Positions 54,390-63,132 are shown, numbered from the stretch's first letter. The stretch is 64,000 nucleotides of DNA from Tildeniella nuda ZEHNDER 1965/U140 (GCA_019358895.1 JAHHIG010000013.1:62001-126000); one strand, 5' to 3'. Notes: generated by a model from the letters alone, not told the origin. Numbers and translations: made by a program.

Positions 54390-55406
54390 CTAAGGACACT
54401 CGTCGCTGATGCATTGGCGTTGGCACAGCAATAAGCCAAACCAATGATTTGGATCAGTCCAGACTTGCAACGGTTGAAAGGCGTATGTCTCCAATGTCTT
54501 CACCAGCGTTGGCAAATGGAACTTGCGTGAGATCTCGGTGCGAATGGTTTCTCCGGCTTGTAGTGTTGTCTGAAAGTCTAGTGTTTCCAAGGCAATTGTC
54601 TGCGTTGCCAAGCTGCGAAGATGCATTTCAATTTGATGCTCAACTGTGTTGTAAAATGCCCAATGAGAAAATTGATCCAGCTTAAAATTGCCCCGAAAAC
54701 GCCAATTTAAGTGATTCAAAAGGTTGAGATTAAATGCAGCGGTAATAGCTTGAGAATCGTTGTAAGCGGCTTCGAGAACAGCAGGATTTTTTTGCAGGTC
54801 AACGCCTAAGAGAAAAAATTCTCCTGGTTGAAGGGCATTGCGAACACGATCGAGAAAGCGATCGCACTCCGCCGGGTTCAAATTGCCCATTGTGCTACCC
54901 AGAAAAATCAGCATACGATTTTCTAACTCGGCGGGAGGGAGTTGATCGAGCGCCTGTTCATAGGTGCCAGCTAAGCCGCAGAGCTTCAGTTTGGGGTATT
55001 GATGCAGCAATTCCAGCGCAGTCGTTTTAAGGATGCCAGCGCTCACATCGATCGGGCAGTATTGCAGTTGATCATTCGTCTTGCTGTAAGCTTCTAGCAG
55101 CAAGCGAGTTTTGCGAGAGCTGCCGCTGCCTAATTCCACTAATTCACAAGAACCCGTCAACTGAGCAATTTCGGCAGCATAGGTTTCTAGAATTGCCTGC
55201 TCGGTGCGAGTGGGATAATATTCTGGCAAATCGCAAATTTGCTCGAACAATTGGGAGCCGCGATCGTCATAAAAATATTGGCAAGGAAGCGTCTTGGGCA
55301 TTTGCTTTAAGCCCTGAATAATCGCTGCTCCTTCGTCTACATTTGTGTCTGAAGCATTGAGTGTGACCCAACGAAAGCGGGCATTTTCTTGTTGTACAAC
55401 GTTCAC
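54390..55406 (-). CDS. egtD: L-histidine N-alpha-methyltransferase
   Basis: A 338-residue EgtD, which trimethylates histidine to hercynine in ergothioneine synthesis. Features: PCQYFYDDRGSQLFEQICDL and PEYYPTRTEQAILE near the start, the SAM-binding ELVELGSGSSRKTRLLLEA, FLGSTMGNLNPAE and EFFLLGVDLQKNP. The C-terminal IRTEISRKFHLP resembles the histidine-binding segment. It starts at GTG with AAAGGAG 9 bases upstream. No egtB-type oxygenase gene is in the window, so the partner enzyme would have to be elsewhere. Confidence 0.92.
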   Translation of the reverse strand: MNVVQQENARFRWVTLNASDTNVDEGAAIIQGLKQMPKTLPCQYFYDDRGSQLFEQICDLPEYYPTRTEQAILETYAAEIAQLTGSCELVELGSGSSRKTRLLLEAYSKTNDQLQYCPIDVSAGILKTTALELLHQYPKLKLCGLAGTYEQALDQLPPAELENRMLIFLGSTMGNLNPAECDRFLDRVRNALQPGEFFLLGVDLQKNPAVLEAAYNDSQAITAAFNLNLLNHLNWRFRGNFKLDQFSHWAFYNTVEHQIEMHLRSLATQTIALETLDFQTTLQAGETIRTEISRKFHLPTLVKTLETYAFQPLQVWTDPNHWFGLLLCQRQCISDECP

Positions 55407-55838
55407 TGAAGCGGTCTCCTTTCACGATATCTGCATTAGTCCAGTGACAAAGTTCTATGCCTTGTTCTCTGCCTTAAGCATCGCTATGGCACAAACTTTG
55501 AAGCAGTTTGAAGGCAAAGTCTAGGCTATCAGGATTAGTCACTCCCTAAAGATTAAACAGTGCTTGTAACCGCTTTTACATCTGTCTTTAAGTTGAAGGG
55601 GATCAGCGACTGATTGCTTTGAGGGCATTTTCAAGCGGTTGCGCGCCTAAAGCTCAAGCTCAACCGCTATTCTCCACTTTTAATGCGATCGCCAGTTGAA
55701 ACCCAGTTTAGAAATTGATGAGAACGTTTAGCACTCGTGAAACATGGCTCAAAGCAACGCGTGAGATTGTCATGGGTTACTAACCGATCACAACACCACT
55801 AGATAACTGCATGACTCGTCGCCAGTCAGAAACTCGTT
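55407..55838. other. Spacer without recognised feature
   Basis: 432 bases between egtD and the pilin-like gene, both on the minus strand. I see no gene, repeat array or strong terminator. Confidence 0.45.
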
Positions 55839-56933
55839 TCACGGCGCTTTCGCAGGCTCTGCGGGACATTGAACAATGCCCTCAGACGACAGAAAGATAA
55901 GTGGTGGCACTTTTGCTGCTTGCTGAGATGCACAAATTGCCGCTACAGCCTGGTTGGTCGGCTTGACGATCGCGACTGCGGCTGTGTAGCTCTTGAGACC
56001 TTCAGGTTTTGGCATTGCGGTAAGTTGAGCCTGTGTTTTGCTGGGCACTGTGAGTTTGTAGGTGTAGTCACTGCGAGAGGCGATCGGTACGGCAGCGAAC
56101 CGCTCCAGTTCTTCCAACGTTGAAGCAAAACGGTTGTTCTGACGATAAAACGTCTGTTGTGCCTTATTCATGGTTTCCAGGTAGTTTCTGGCTGCGTCTT
56201 GCTGCTGGTTGCGAGTCCGTTCTGCTTCAGATTTGATGGTCAGTTGGCTGCCAGCGGCGGTCGTAGAAGTTGCTTGCTTGCGATCGTCCTTACCAACGGT
56301 AAACGAGTTGGCAAGCAGCGCTACTGCACCCCCAGTGACAAACGCTGCCAGCGTCACCAACACAGAGAGCTTGAGATAGGTAAGCGGTCGGCGTTTGGTT
56401 CGCGCATGATCAGAGGGTTCTCGTTTGAGGCGATCGCGCTGCTGAGCCAAAAATTCTTTGAATCCCTTGAAAGTGCTGTTCAAGGAGGCTTGCAACGGTA
56501 AGGCTCGTGCCCATTGCTGCTGTCCTTCGCCTGGTGTTACAAGCTTGGGTGGCGAGTTGTCGATCACACCTGTTGGTGTGTGAGACAGTGCCTCTAGCGC
56601 TTCAGCAACCTGCGCCTCTAGCCCTTCAGCAACCCGCGATCGCTGAATCACAAACGTTTCGACCCAGAGCGGGTGCTCATCTTCGGAGTGCTGCCCATAA
56701 ACCTGCACTCGTTCAATAGAGTCAATTTCTAAACGAAGAATGCCTCGCTGAATAAACGCCACCAGTGCTTTGGCATTTAACGGACGGGCTGAGCGAAGAA
56801 ACACGTACAGACAGTCATCTTCTATGGCTGCTTTTGCGATCACTCCCTTCGGTTCTAAGGCGAGATTGATGAGCGTGGCGATCGCGTTTGGTTCACCCTG
56901 TTGAGCAAGTTTGAGCAGGTTCGGCTGAGTCAT
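55839..56933 (-). CDS. Membrane protein with C-terminal pilin G/H-like domain
   Basis: A 364-residue protein. Residues 1-110 form a cytoplasmic domain (MTQPNLLKLAQQGEPNAIAT, then LYVFLRSARPLNAKALVAFI) seen at the N-terminus of several cyanobacterial membrane proteins. A membrane helix lies near 186-210 (KLSVLVTLAAFVTGGAVALL). The outer part DAARNYLETMNKAQQTFYRQ followed by NNRFASTLEELE is the type IV pilin-like G/H pattern. A role in pilus-related or surface function is inferred; it lacks a prepilin cleavage site, so it is not a classical pilin subunit. Confidence 0.75.
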   Translation of the reverse strand: MTQPNLLKLAQQGEPNAIATLINLALEPKGVIAKAAIEDDCLYVFLRSARPLNAKALVAFIQRGILRLEIDSIERVQVYGQHSEDEHPLWVETFVIQRSRVAEGLEAQVAEALEALSHTPTGVIDNSPPKLVTPGEGQQQWARALPLQASLNSTFKGFKEFLAQQRDRLKREPSDHARTKRRPLTYLKLSVLVTLAAFVTGGAVALLANSFTVGKDDRKQATSTTAAGSQLTIKSEAERTRNQQQDAARNYLETMNKAQQTFYRQNNRFASTLEELERFAAVPIASRSDYTYKLTVPSKTQAQLTAMPKPEGLKSYTAAVAIVKPTNQAVAAICASQQAAKVPPLIFLSSEGIVQCPAEPAKAP

Positions 56934-57245
56934 GGCAGAGCATCGATCGAGAAAAATTGACTCGACAAATCATTTAGCATCAGGATACTCGCAAACCGTC
57001 GATCGGGCGAAAAGTAACCCAAAGCCCTCCAGCACGGCACACACCATGTTTCAAGACATTTACCCTGAAACCCTAACTCTCTGCCTCCTGCCTTCTGCCT
57101 TTTACTTCCTGCCTTCTGCCCTCTGCCTCCTGCCTCCTACCTTCTCACACCGCTCCCCTCTCTCCCAACAGTTGCCATTTCGCCTTACAATGCTTGGCAA
57201 GCCGACTCACAACACCCTGACTAACCCCTCTAAATCGACGTTCTT
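56934..57245. other. Spacer with TTCTGCC-type repeats
   Basis: CTGCCTT/CTGCCTC heptamers at about 57080-57143 between the divergent pilin-like and GH57 genes. No gene. Confidence 0.6.
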
Positions 57246-58835
57246 ATGAGTATTGGATACCTCGCCCTTGTTCTGCACGCCCACCTGCCCTTTGTCCGCC
57301 ATCCCGAAAGCGACTACGTGTTGGAAGAAGAGTGGCTCTATGAGGCAATCACAGAAACCTATATTCCGCTCCTGCAAGTCTTTGAAGGGTTAAAGCGAGA
57401 CGGCGTTGATTTTAAGATCACGATGAGCATGACACCGCCGCTGGTATCAATGCTGCGCGATCCGCTGCTGCAAGAGCGCTACGACGAGCATCTCGCTCAG
57501 CTAGAAGAACTGGCAGAGATGGAAATTGAGCGCAACACGCACAACGGGCACCTTAAGTATTTGGCAGAGTATTACGCCAAAGAGTTCAATCAGGTGCGGC
57601 AGGTTTGGGAAAAGTACGATCGCAACCTCATCAAAGCCTTCAACCAGTTTGCCGAGTCCAATAACCTCGAAATCATTACCTGCGGCGCAACTCACGGCTA
57701 CTTCCCATTAATGAAGATGTATCCGCAAGCCGTATGGGCGCAGATTAAAGTTGCTTGCGAACACTACGAGGAAACCTTTGGACGCGCCCCCAAAGGCATC
57801 TGGCTGCCCGAATGCGCCTATTACGAAGGGGTTGAGCGAATGCTGGCGGATGCTGGCTTGCGCTACTTTTTGACGGATGGACACGGCATTCTCTACGCCC
57901 GTCCGCGTCCCCGTTTCGGCACCTATGCGCCTATCTTCACCCCGACAGGTGTAGCGGCGTTTGGGCGCGATCACGAATCGTCACAGCAGGTCTGGTCGTC
58001 CGAAGTGGGCTATCCCGGTGCCAGCGAATACCGGGAGTTCTACCGCGATTTGGGCTGGGATGCCGAATATGAGTACATCAAGCCCTACGTCATGCCCAAT
58101 GGACAGCGTAAGAATGTGGGCATCAAATACCACAAAATTACTGGAAAAGGTCTGGGTCTGGGCGACAAGCAGCTCTACGATCCCTACTGGGCAAAGGAAA
58201 AGGCGGCAGAGAATGCTGGTAACTTTGCTTACAATCGAGAACGTCAGGTGGAGCATCTTTACGGCATGATGCAGCGCAAGCCCATTATCGTCTCGCCGTA
58301 TGATGCCGAACTGTTTGGGCACTGGTGGTATGAAGGTCCCTGGTTCATCGATTACTTGTTCCGCAAGGCGTGGTTTGACCAGGGCACGTTTGAAATGACG
58401 CACCTGGCAGACTATCTGCAAGTCAATCAAACGCAACAGGTGTCTAATCCGTCTCAATCAAGCTGGGGTTATAAGGGCTTTCACGAGTATTGGCTCAATG
58501 AAACCAACGCCTGGATTTATCCCCATTTGCACAAGGCAACCGAGCGGATGATTGAACTGGCAAAAATCGAGCCAGAAGATGAACTGGGCTGGCGATCGCT
58601 CAATCAAGCAGCACGAGAACTTCTGCTGGCGCAATCGTCCGACTGGGCATTCATTATGCGGACTGGGACGATGGTGCCGTATGCAGTGCGCCGAACACGA
58701 TCGCACCTCATGCGTTTTCACAAGCTGTATGAGGAAATCAAGCAAGGCAAGGTTGATGCGGGCTGGCTGGAAAAGGTAGAGGCGATCGACAATATTTTCC
58801 CCAACATCAACTACCGTGTGTATCGTCCACTCTGA
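57246..58835 (+). CDS. GH57 1,4-alpha-glucan branching enzyme
   Basis: A 529-residue glycoside hydrolase family 57 protein of the branching-enzyme group. The N-terminus GYLALVLHAHLPFVRHPES contains the family His motif. The catalytic nucleophile is Glu189 in IWLPECAYYEG and the acid/base Asp353 in VSPYDAELFGHWWYEG, positions that agree closely with the Thermococcus enzyme. The C-terminal domain has the helical layout of this group. It would make alpha-1,6 branches in glycogen in the cytoplasm. The start is ATG; it has no close partner gene. Confidence 0.93.
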   Translation: MSIGYLALVLHAHLPFVRHPESDYVLEEEWLYEAITETYIPLLQVFEGLKRDGVDFKITMSMTPPLVSMLRDPLLQERYDEHLAQLEELAEMEIERNTHNGHLKYLAEYYAKEFNQVRQVWEKYDRNLIKAFNQFAESNNLEIITCGATHGYFPLMKMYPQAVWAQIKVACEHYEETFGRAPKGIWLPECAYYEGVERMLADAGLRYFLTDGHGILYARPRPRFGTYAPIFTPTGVAAFGRDHESSQQVWSSEVGYPGASEYREFYRDLGWDAEYEYIKPYVMPNGQRKNVGIKYHKITGKGLGLGDKQLYDPYWAKEKAAENAGNFAYNRERQVEHLYGMMQRKPIIVSPYDAELFGHWWYEGPWFIDYLFRKAWFDQGTFEMTHLADYLQVNQTQQVSNPSQSSWGYKGFHEYWLNETNAWIYPHLHKATERMIELAKIEPEDELGWRSLNQAARELLLAQSSDWAFIMRTGTMVPYAVRRTRSHLMRFHKLYEEIKQGKVDAGWLEKVEAIDNIFPNINYRVYRPL

Positions 58836-58844
58836 AGTGGGAAC

Positions 58845-58872
58845 GTAGGGACGTTGCACACAATGTCCCTAC
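58845..58872. repeat. Stem-loop repeat after the GH57 gene
   Basis: GTAGGGACGTTG (58845-58856) pairs with CAATGTCCCTAC (58861-58872), one G-U pair, loop CACA. This GTAGGGAC..GTCCCTAC sequence is a common dispersed palindrome in cyanobacteria and could also end the GH57 transcript. Confidence 0.65.
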
Positions 58873-58899
58873 TGCTAGAAACCTCAGCCGATCGGGTAC

Positions 58900-58928
58900 T
58901 TGACTCACTCTGATGCCTCTGTTAATTT
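58900..58928 (+). promoter_or_regulatory. Promoter upstream of the aromatic leader
   Basis: TTGACT (58900-58905), 17 bases, TAATTT (58923-58928). It would start a leader of about 370 bases ahead of the DAHP synthase gene, covering both leader peptides. Confidence 0.6.
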
Positions 58929-58980
58929 CAGGTAAGCATTGATTCACATTCTCGACGAAAATTCTTAACGAAACAGGCAA

Positions 58981-59037
58981 ATGAGCAGCACCGCCTTCTA
59001 CTTTTACTTTTGGCAACCATCGGTTCACCTGGAGTGA
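58981..59037 (+). CDS. Aromatic leader peptide 1
   Basis: An 18-codon frame: ATG at 58981, TGA at 59035-59037. Its middle, AFYFYFW, has six consecutive aromatic codons (Phe, Tyr, Phe, Tyr, Phe, Trp at 58996-59013). An AGG lies just before the start, a weak ribosome site. The final codons (59021-59033) form one strand of the antiterminator, and the stop follows at once. Leader peptides of this kind report charged-tRNA supply to a downstream attenuator. It is too short to be recognised by usual gene finders. Confidence 0.75.
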   Translation: MSSTAFYFYFWQPSVHLE

Positions 59038-59094
59038 CAACCGTTCTTGCTGAACGTGTCCAGGCGAACCGCAGAGTCAACTCTGCGGTTTTTT
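59021..59094 (+). promoter_or_regulatory. Attenuator 1: antiterminator and terminator
   Basis: Antiterminator: CGGTTCACCTGGA (59021-59033) pairs with TCCAGGCGAACCG (59059-59071), 12 of 13 positions. Terminator: AACCGCAGAG (59067-59076) pairs perfectly with CTCTGCGGTT (59081-59090), followed by TTTT. The two structures share 59067-59071 and exclude each other. Confidence 0.8.
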
Positions 59095-59135
59095 CGTTTT
59101 AAGAATTTGTCGGCAGGAAGAGATAGGAAAGAGTG

Positions 59136-59216
59136 ATGACAGCGTTTATGAGTTGGTTTTACAGCGTTTACTTTTGGTTCGGCTTTTACTTTTGGTTCGG
59201 AACATGTTCCGGGTAA
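59136..59216 (+). CDS. Aromatic leader peptide 2
   Basis: A 26-codon frame: ATG at 59136, TAA at 59214-59216; AGGA lies 7 bases ahead. Thirteen codons are aromatic (7 Phe, 3 Tyr, 3 Trp), clustered as SWFYSVYFWFGFYFWF. An internal ATG at 59148 is an alternative start. The final codons GTTCCGGG (59206-59213) form the antiterminator strand and the stop follows directly, the same geometry as leader 1. This is a strong signature of ribosome-mediated attenuation by Phe, Tyr and Trp tRNA charging. Confidence 0.85.
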   Translation: MTAFMSWFYSVYFWFGFYFWFGTCSG

Positions 59217-59271
59217 AGTCTGTTGCGCCTTCGTTCGTACAGCCCGGAACCCAAAAGGTTTCGGGCTTTTT
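59198..59271 (+). promoter_or_regulatory. Attenuator 2: alternative hairpins
   Basis: Hairpin 1:2: palindrome CGGAACATGTTCCG (59198-59211). Antiterminator 2:3: GTTCCGGG (59206-59213) with CCCGGAAC (59243-59250), perfect. Terminator 3:4: AGCCCGGAACC (59241-59251) with GGTTTCGGGCT (59257-59267), one G-U pair, then a T-run. Segments 2, 3 and 4 compete exactly as in classical amino-acid attenuators. Confidence 0.85.
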
Positions 59272-59307
59272 GTTTGCAATCACCCAATCACACCAAGGAG
59301 TAATGTC

Positions 59308-60213
59308 ATGTTGGATGCCAAACTAGTCACCAAATCTCATCCTGACCATCGGACTATTGTCCATCTGTCTGAACAGGTGGCGATCGGTGGCAGCAATGTC
59401 ATCGTCATCGGTGGTCCCTGTACAGTAGAAAGCGCCGAACAAATGGAGCAGGTTGCCAGTCAGTTGTCTACGGCTCCCATTCATGCCCTGCGGGGAGGTG
59501 TGTACAAGCCGCGCACTTCCCCGTACTCGTTTCAGGGGATGGGCGTAGAGGGACTGCAAATTCTGGCAGACGTGCGATCGCGCTACAATCTGCCAGTCGT
59601 GACAGAAGTGATGTCGATCGCCCAAATTGCACCCGTCGCCGCCTATGCCGATCTGCTCCAGATTGGTAGCCGCAATATGCAAAACTTCGAGTTGCTCAAG
59701 GCGTTGGGGCAGGCAGGCAAACCCGTGTTGCTGAAGCGGGGACTTTCAGCCACGATCGAAGAATTCGTGATGGCAGCCGAATACATCATGGCGCATGGCA
59801 ACCCCAATGTGGTGCTGTGTGAGCGTGGTATCCGTAGCTTCGACACGTATACTCGCAATGTGTTGGACTTGGGTGCCGTGGTCGCCCTGCGCCAATTGAC
59901 ACACCTACCCGTGATTGTTGATCCTAGCCATGCCGCTGGTAAACGCGAGTTGGTTGCCGATCTTGCCAGAGCAGCCGTCGCCTGCGGAGCCGATGGACTC
60001 ATCATTGAATGCCACCCTGAGCCTGACCAATCTGTATCGGACGCACGTCAGGCTCTTTCATTAGAAGCGATGGTAGATTTGGTGCAGAGTCTGGAGCCGA
60101 TCGCCCAAGCAGTGGGGCGCACCTTGACCAAAGACAGTGTTGCCGACGAACTCGAATTCAACGCCAAAAGCTTGCCTGTTGAGCATCTAAGGTTAGCTGT
60201 AGCCAGTGCTTAG
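59308..60213 (+). CDS. aroF: 3-deoxy-7-phosphoheptulonate (DAHP) synthase, type I-beta
   Basis: A 301-residue DAHP synthase, which joins phosphoenolpyruvate and erythrose 4-phosphate in the first shikimate step, leading to Phe, Tyr and Trp. Active-site sequences are VIGGPCTVESAEQME, LRGGVYKPRTSPYSFQGMG, LLQIGSRNMQNFELL and VIVDPSHAAGKRELVA (metal and substrate ligands). It belongs to the I-beta group; no chorismate mutase or ACT regulatory domain is fused. AAGGAG lies 7 bases before the ATG. The gene is preceded by the tandem aromatic attenuator at 58981-59271, which would supply the regulation that a missing domain cannot. Confidence 0.96.
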   Translation: MLDAKLVTKSHPDHRTIVHLSEQVAIGGSNVIVIGGPCTVESAEQMEQVASQLSTAPIHALRGGVYKPRTSPYSFQGMGVEGLQILADVRSRYNLPVVTEVMSIAQIAPVAAYADLLQIGSRNMQNFELLKALGQAGKPVLLKRGLSATIEEFVMAAEYIMAHGNPNVVLCERGIRSFDTYTRNVLDLGAVVALRQLTHLPVIVDPSHAAGKRELVADLARAAVACGADGLIIECHPEPDQSVSDARQALSLEAMVDLVQSLEPIAQAVGRTLTKDSVADELEFNAKSLPVEHLRLAVASA

Positions 60214-60341
60214 GAGTGTTAGTCTGGTTCAACGTATTGGTTAAACATCGTTAGAGATTGTTGTTACGCTCCTTAAATGAGCGCTTCAGTTTTAGCGGCA
60301 AAGTGCTGAGGACGCGATCAAGAAAACGTTATAAGCGATGC

Positions 60342-62642
60342 ATGGTTAGACAGCCTCATCCTTCAAGTCCCCCTCTACCTCTTCCTTTCTCCATGCCCGC
60401 AACTGCCCCTTCCTACGCCTCACTAGAGCAACTCCGCAACACGCTGCGATCGGGTCAGCGTGAGATTGCCCTGTGGACAGGCGGAGCGTTGGCGGTTTCG
60501 GCAGTGCCCGGAGCGGGAAAGTCTACGGGAATGGCAGTGGCGGCAGCGATCGCCATCGCGCAGCATCAGCTTCATGCCCGTCGTCAGTTGGTGGTAGTGA
60601 CATTTACGCGATCGGCAGCGGCAAATCTCAAGGCAAAGATTCGCGCCAACCTGAAAGTGCTGGGGTTGCCACCAGGAGGCTTTGTCGTGCAAACACTGCA
60701 TGGGCTTGCCTGGGCGATCGCGCGCGTCCATCCTGAACTCTCCGGTTTGAACCCAGATAGCGTTTTGGTGACACCCAATCAGAACCATCGCTTGATTCGG
60801 ACGTGCGTTGAGCAGTGGATTTCGGCGAATGCACGTCACTATCAAACGCTGCTGGAAGGGCGGCAGTTTGACGGGGAAGAAACGGAGCGCTTACGCCGTC
60901 AGTCAGTGCTGCGAACAGAGGTGCTGCCTGCCTTGGCAACCACGGTCATTCACGAAGCAAAAAGTTCTGGTTTGCTGCCAGACGACCTGCGATCGCACAA
61001 TGAGGTGGATGATCCCTACGCTGTGCTAACGATCGCGGCAGGACTGTACGAGTTCTACCAAACCCAACTTCGCTTTCGGAACCTGATCGACTACGACGAA
61101 ATGATTCTAGGGGCGCTGCGGGTGCTGGACGATGCTCAGGTGCGGCAATCCTGGCAGCAGCAGGTGTTTGCCGTTTTTGAGGATGAAGCGCAGGATTCCA
61201 GCCCACTCCAGACGCGACTGCTGGAAATTCTAGCGGCTGATCCGGCTGATCCCACGAACCGCGATCGCACAAATCTGGTACGAGTCGGTGATCCGAATCA
61301 GGCAATCAACTCCACGTTTACACCCGCAGACCCCATCTTCTTTCGCGAGTTTTGCGAAGTGTGCGAGGCTCACGATCGACTCGCTACGATGACGCAAGCA
61401 GGACGCAGCAGTCGTCCCATTTTTGAGGCAGCAAACTTTGTGCTTCAGTGGGTGAACCAATCGAAGCTGGCAGGAACGGAGCAACCCTTTCGTGTGCAGA
61501 CCATTCGCCCCGTGGCTGCCGATGATCCCCAACCCAATGCCAACCCTGCACCGGAGGGTCGAGGACTGGAACTCTACACGCCAGAGGATGTGTATCAAAC
61601 GGTTGAGCGTATTGGGCAGCGAGCATTGCAATTGCTCAAGCAGCACCCACAGGGACGATCGGCAGTGCTGGTGCGGACCAACGACCAGGGGCGGTTTGTG
61701 GCAAAGGAACTGTATCGCTGGTACGGAGATACCCTATCGGTGTATGAGGTCGGTCAGCGCGATCGCCAATCGCATGTCCCAGCCGAAATGCTGACCCTGC
61801 TACAATTTCTCGATCGTCCCCATTCGCCGGATAATTTGAAAGCTGCCTTGACAGTTTTGGTAGCACGCAAGCGCATTCCCACTCAAGATCTTAATGCGAT
61901 CGTGAGTTTCCCCGAACAGTTTCTTTATCCAGGACCCCTTGACCCCGTACAGCCAGAAGCCGTTGTTGAAGCGCGTCGTTACTGCAACAGCCTCCTGAAC
62001 GCTCGTTTGCAGCTTCCGCCTGCTCAACTGATTCCATTTTTAGCCTTGACGCTCGACTATGAGCAGACTGAGTTAGCAACTGCCGACAAGCTTACAGAAC
62101 GCATCGCCCAACAGACCAGCAGCAGTACGCTTGCAGCTATTTTGGGCATCTTGAACGAAATAGTTGCCTCCGAGCAGTTTGAGCCAGTAGACGCAGAGGA
62201 CGGGGAAGAGCGCTACACTCGACCCGGACAGCTTACCGTCATTACCATGCACAAGGCGAAGGGGCTGGATTGGGACTACGTATTCATCCCCTTTCTGCAT
62301 GAGCAAACGATTCCTGGTAGTCAGTGGATTCCGCCGCAAGCACAGTTTTTGGGCGATTTTACGCTGGCAGAGGTTGCCCGTGCCCAGATTCGTGCCAGTT
62401 TGCACAATCAGTTTCCACTGCCGTCGATCGCCACTGCCTGGGAGCGTGCCAAAAACCTGAAAACTGCTGAGGAATTTCGGCTCCTCTATGTAGCGATGAC
62501 GCGGGCAAAACGGCTGTTGTGGCTAGCGGCAGCACGCAGAGCACCGTTTACGTGGAACAAGCCCGAAAATCTGCAAGACCGTGAACCGTGCCCCGTTTTG
62601 CCAGCTTTGATGGAACGGTTTCCCGATTCGGTGATGACGTGA
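60342..62642 (+). CDS. UvrD/Rep-family (SF1A) DNA helicase
   Basis: A 766-residue superfamily 1 helicase. Motifs in order: Walker A SAVPGAGKSTGMA, Ia VVTFTRSAAANLKAKI, II VFEDEAQDSSPLQ (Walker B), III VRVGDPNQAINSTF, V ITMHKAKGLDWDYVFIP and VI LLYVAMTRAKRLLWLAAAR. It should unwind DNA 3' to 5' in repair or replication restart. It lacks the Tudor-like C-terminal domain of UvrD and has only a short tail. A Met at 60393 begins the conserved part and is an alternative start. It lies downstream of DAHP synthase on the same strand. Confidence 0.9.
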   Translation: MVRQPHPSSPPLPLPFSMPATAPSYASLEQLRNTLRSGQREIALWTGGALAVSAVPGAGKSTGMAVAAAIAIAQHQLHARRQLVVVTFTRSAAANLKAKIRANLKVLGLPPGGFVVQTLHGLAWAIARVHPELSGLNPDSVLVTPNQNHRLIRTCVEQWISANARHYQTLLEGRQFDGEETERLRRQSVLRTEVLPALATTVIHEAKSSGLLPDDLRSHNEVDDPYAVLTIAAGLYEFYQTQLRFRNLIDYDEMILGALRVLDDAQVRQSWQQQVFAVFEDEAQDSSPLQTRLLEILAADPADPTNRDRTNLVRVGDPNQAINSTFTPADPIFFREFCEVCEAHDRLATMTQAGRSSRPIFEAANFVLQWVNQSKLAGTEQPFRVQTIRPVAADDPQPNANPAPEGRGLELYTPEDVYQTVERIGQRALQLLKQHPQGRSAVLVRTNDQGRFVAKELYRWYGDTLSVYEVGQRDRQSHVPAEMLTLLQFLDRPHSPDNLKAALTVLVARKRIPTQDLNAIVSFPEQFLYPGPLDPVQPEAVVEARRYCNSLLNARLQLPPAQLIPFLALTLDYEQTELATADKLTERIAQQTSSSTLAAILGILNEIVASEQFEPVDAEDGEERYTRPGQLTVITMHKAKGLDWDYVFIPFLHEQTIPGSQWIPPQAQFLGDFTLAEVARAQIRASLHNQFPLPSIATAWERAKNLKTAEEFRLLYVAMTRAKRLLWLAAARRAPFTWNKPENLQDREPCPVLPALMERFPDSVMT

Positions 62643-62952
62643 GGTGTTCGGTTATCCGATCGGGAAAATGAGAGTCAGGCAGTGAAGATGAGAAAAGTTA
62701 CATTTAGACTCATGACATTCTCATTCAATTCTCAGCTATGGTTTTAGTTCTCAGCTATGGTTTTAGACTGAAGGCTGCAAAACCTTATTCCCTGATGAAC
62801 CACAGTAGTCTCAGTCTCACGGCTCAAATTTGTGGCTCAAGCAGCACGTTCTCGAAGAATGAAGTACATTGTTTCTGAGAGAGTGTTGCATAAGTTAACA
62901 AATTCCTAATCAGTAAACTCAGATTCATCACAAGAGGCTGGATGGAGGCTCA
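62643..62952. other. Spacer with a 19-bp tandem duplication
   Basis: Holds the perfect repeat at 62729-62766. GTTGCATAAGTTAAC near 62887 is AT-rich and may belong to the promoter of the next gene. Confidence 0.5.
62729..62766. repeat. Perfect 19-bp tandem duplication
   Basis: TTCTCAGCTATGGTTTTAG occurs at 62729-62747 and again directly at 62748-62766, with no mismatches. Confidence 0.8.
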
Positions 62953-63132
62953 ATGGAAGCCCGTTTGATTCAATTTTTACAAGAAGAACTGGCGATTTCA
63001 GACTCGGCGATCGCCACTGTCAAGCGTCACCAAGAATTCAACGCCACCCGGCTGCCCATGCTTCTCTGGCAGTATGGACTCGTCACGCTGGAAGAATTAG
63101 ACAAAATTTTCGATTGGCTGGAAACTGCTTAG
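62953..63132 (+). CDS. DUF2949 family protein
   Basis: A 59-residue frame, ATG 62953 to TAG 63130-63132. Sequence elements LIQFLQEELAISDSAI and LPMLLWQYGLVTLEELDKIF followed by DWLE match the small cyanobacterial DUF2949 family. Its function is unknown. GGAGG lies 6 bases ahead of the start. It is shorter than common ORF cut-offs and could be missed. Confidence 0.8.
   Translation: MEARLIQFLQEELAISDSAIATVKRHQEFNATRLPMLLWQYGLVTLEELDKIFDWLETA

Noticed and set aside
54165-54434. An 89-codon plus-strand frame between the kinase and egtD
   Set aside because: It runs through the GGGGAGT-type array and overlaps the egtD 3' end; no start signal.
59025-59279. An 84-codon minus-strand frame across the DAHP synthase leader
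   Set aside because: It is antisense to the leader peptides and terminators, has no ribosome site, and its composition follows from the hairpins.
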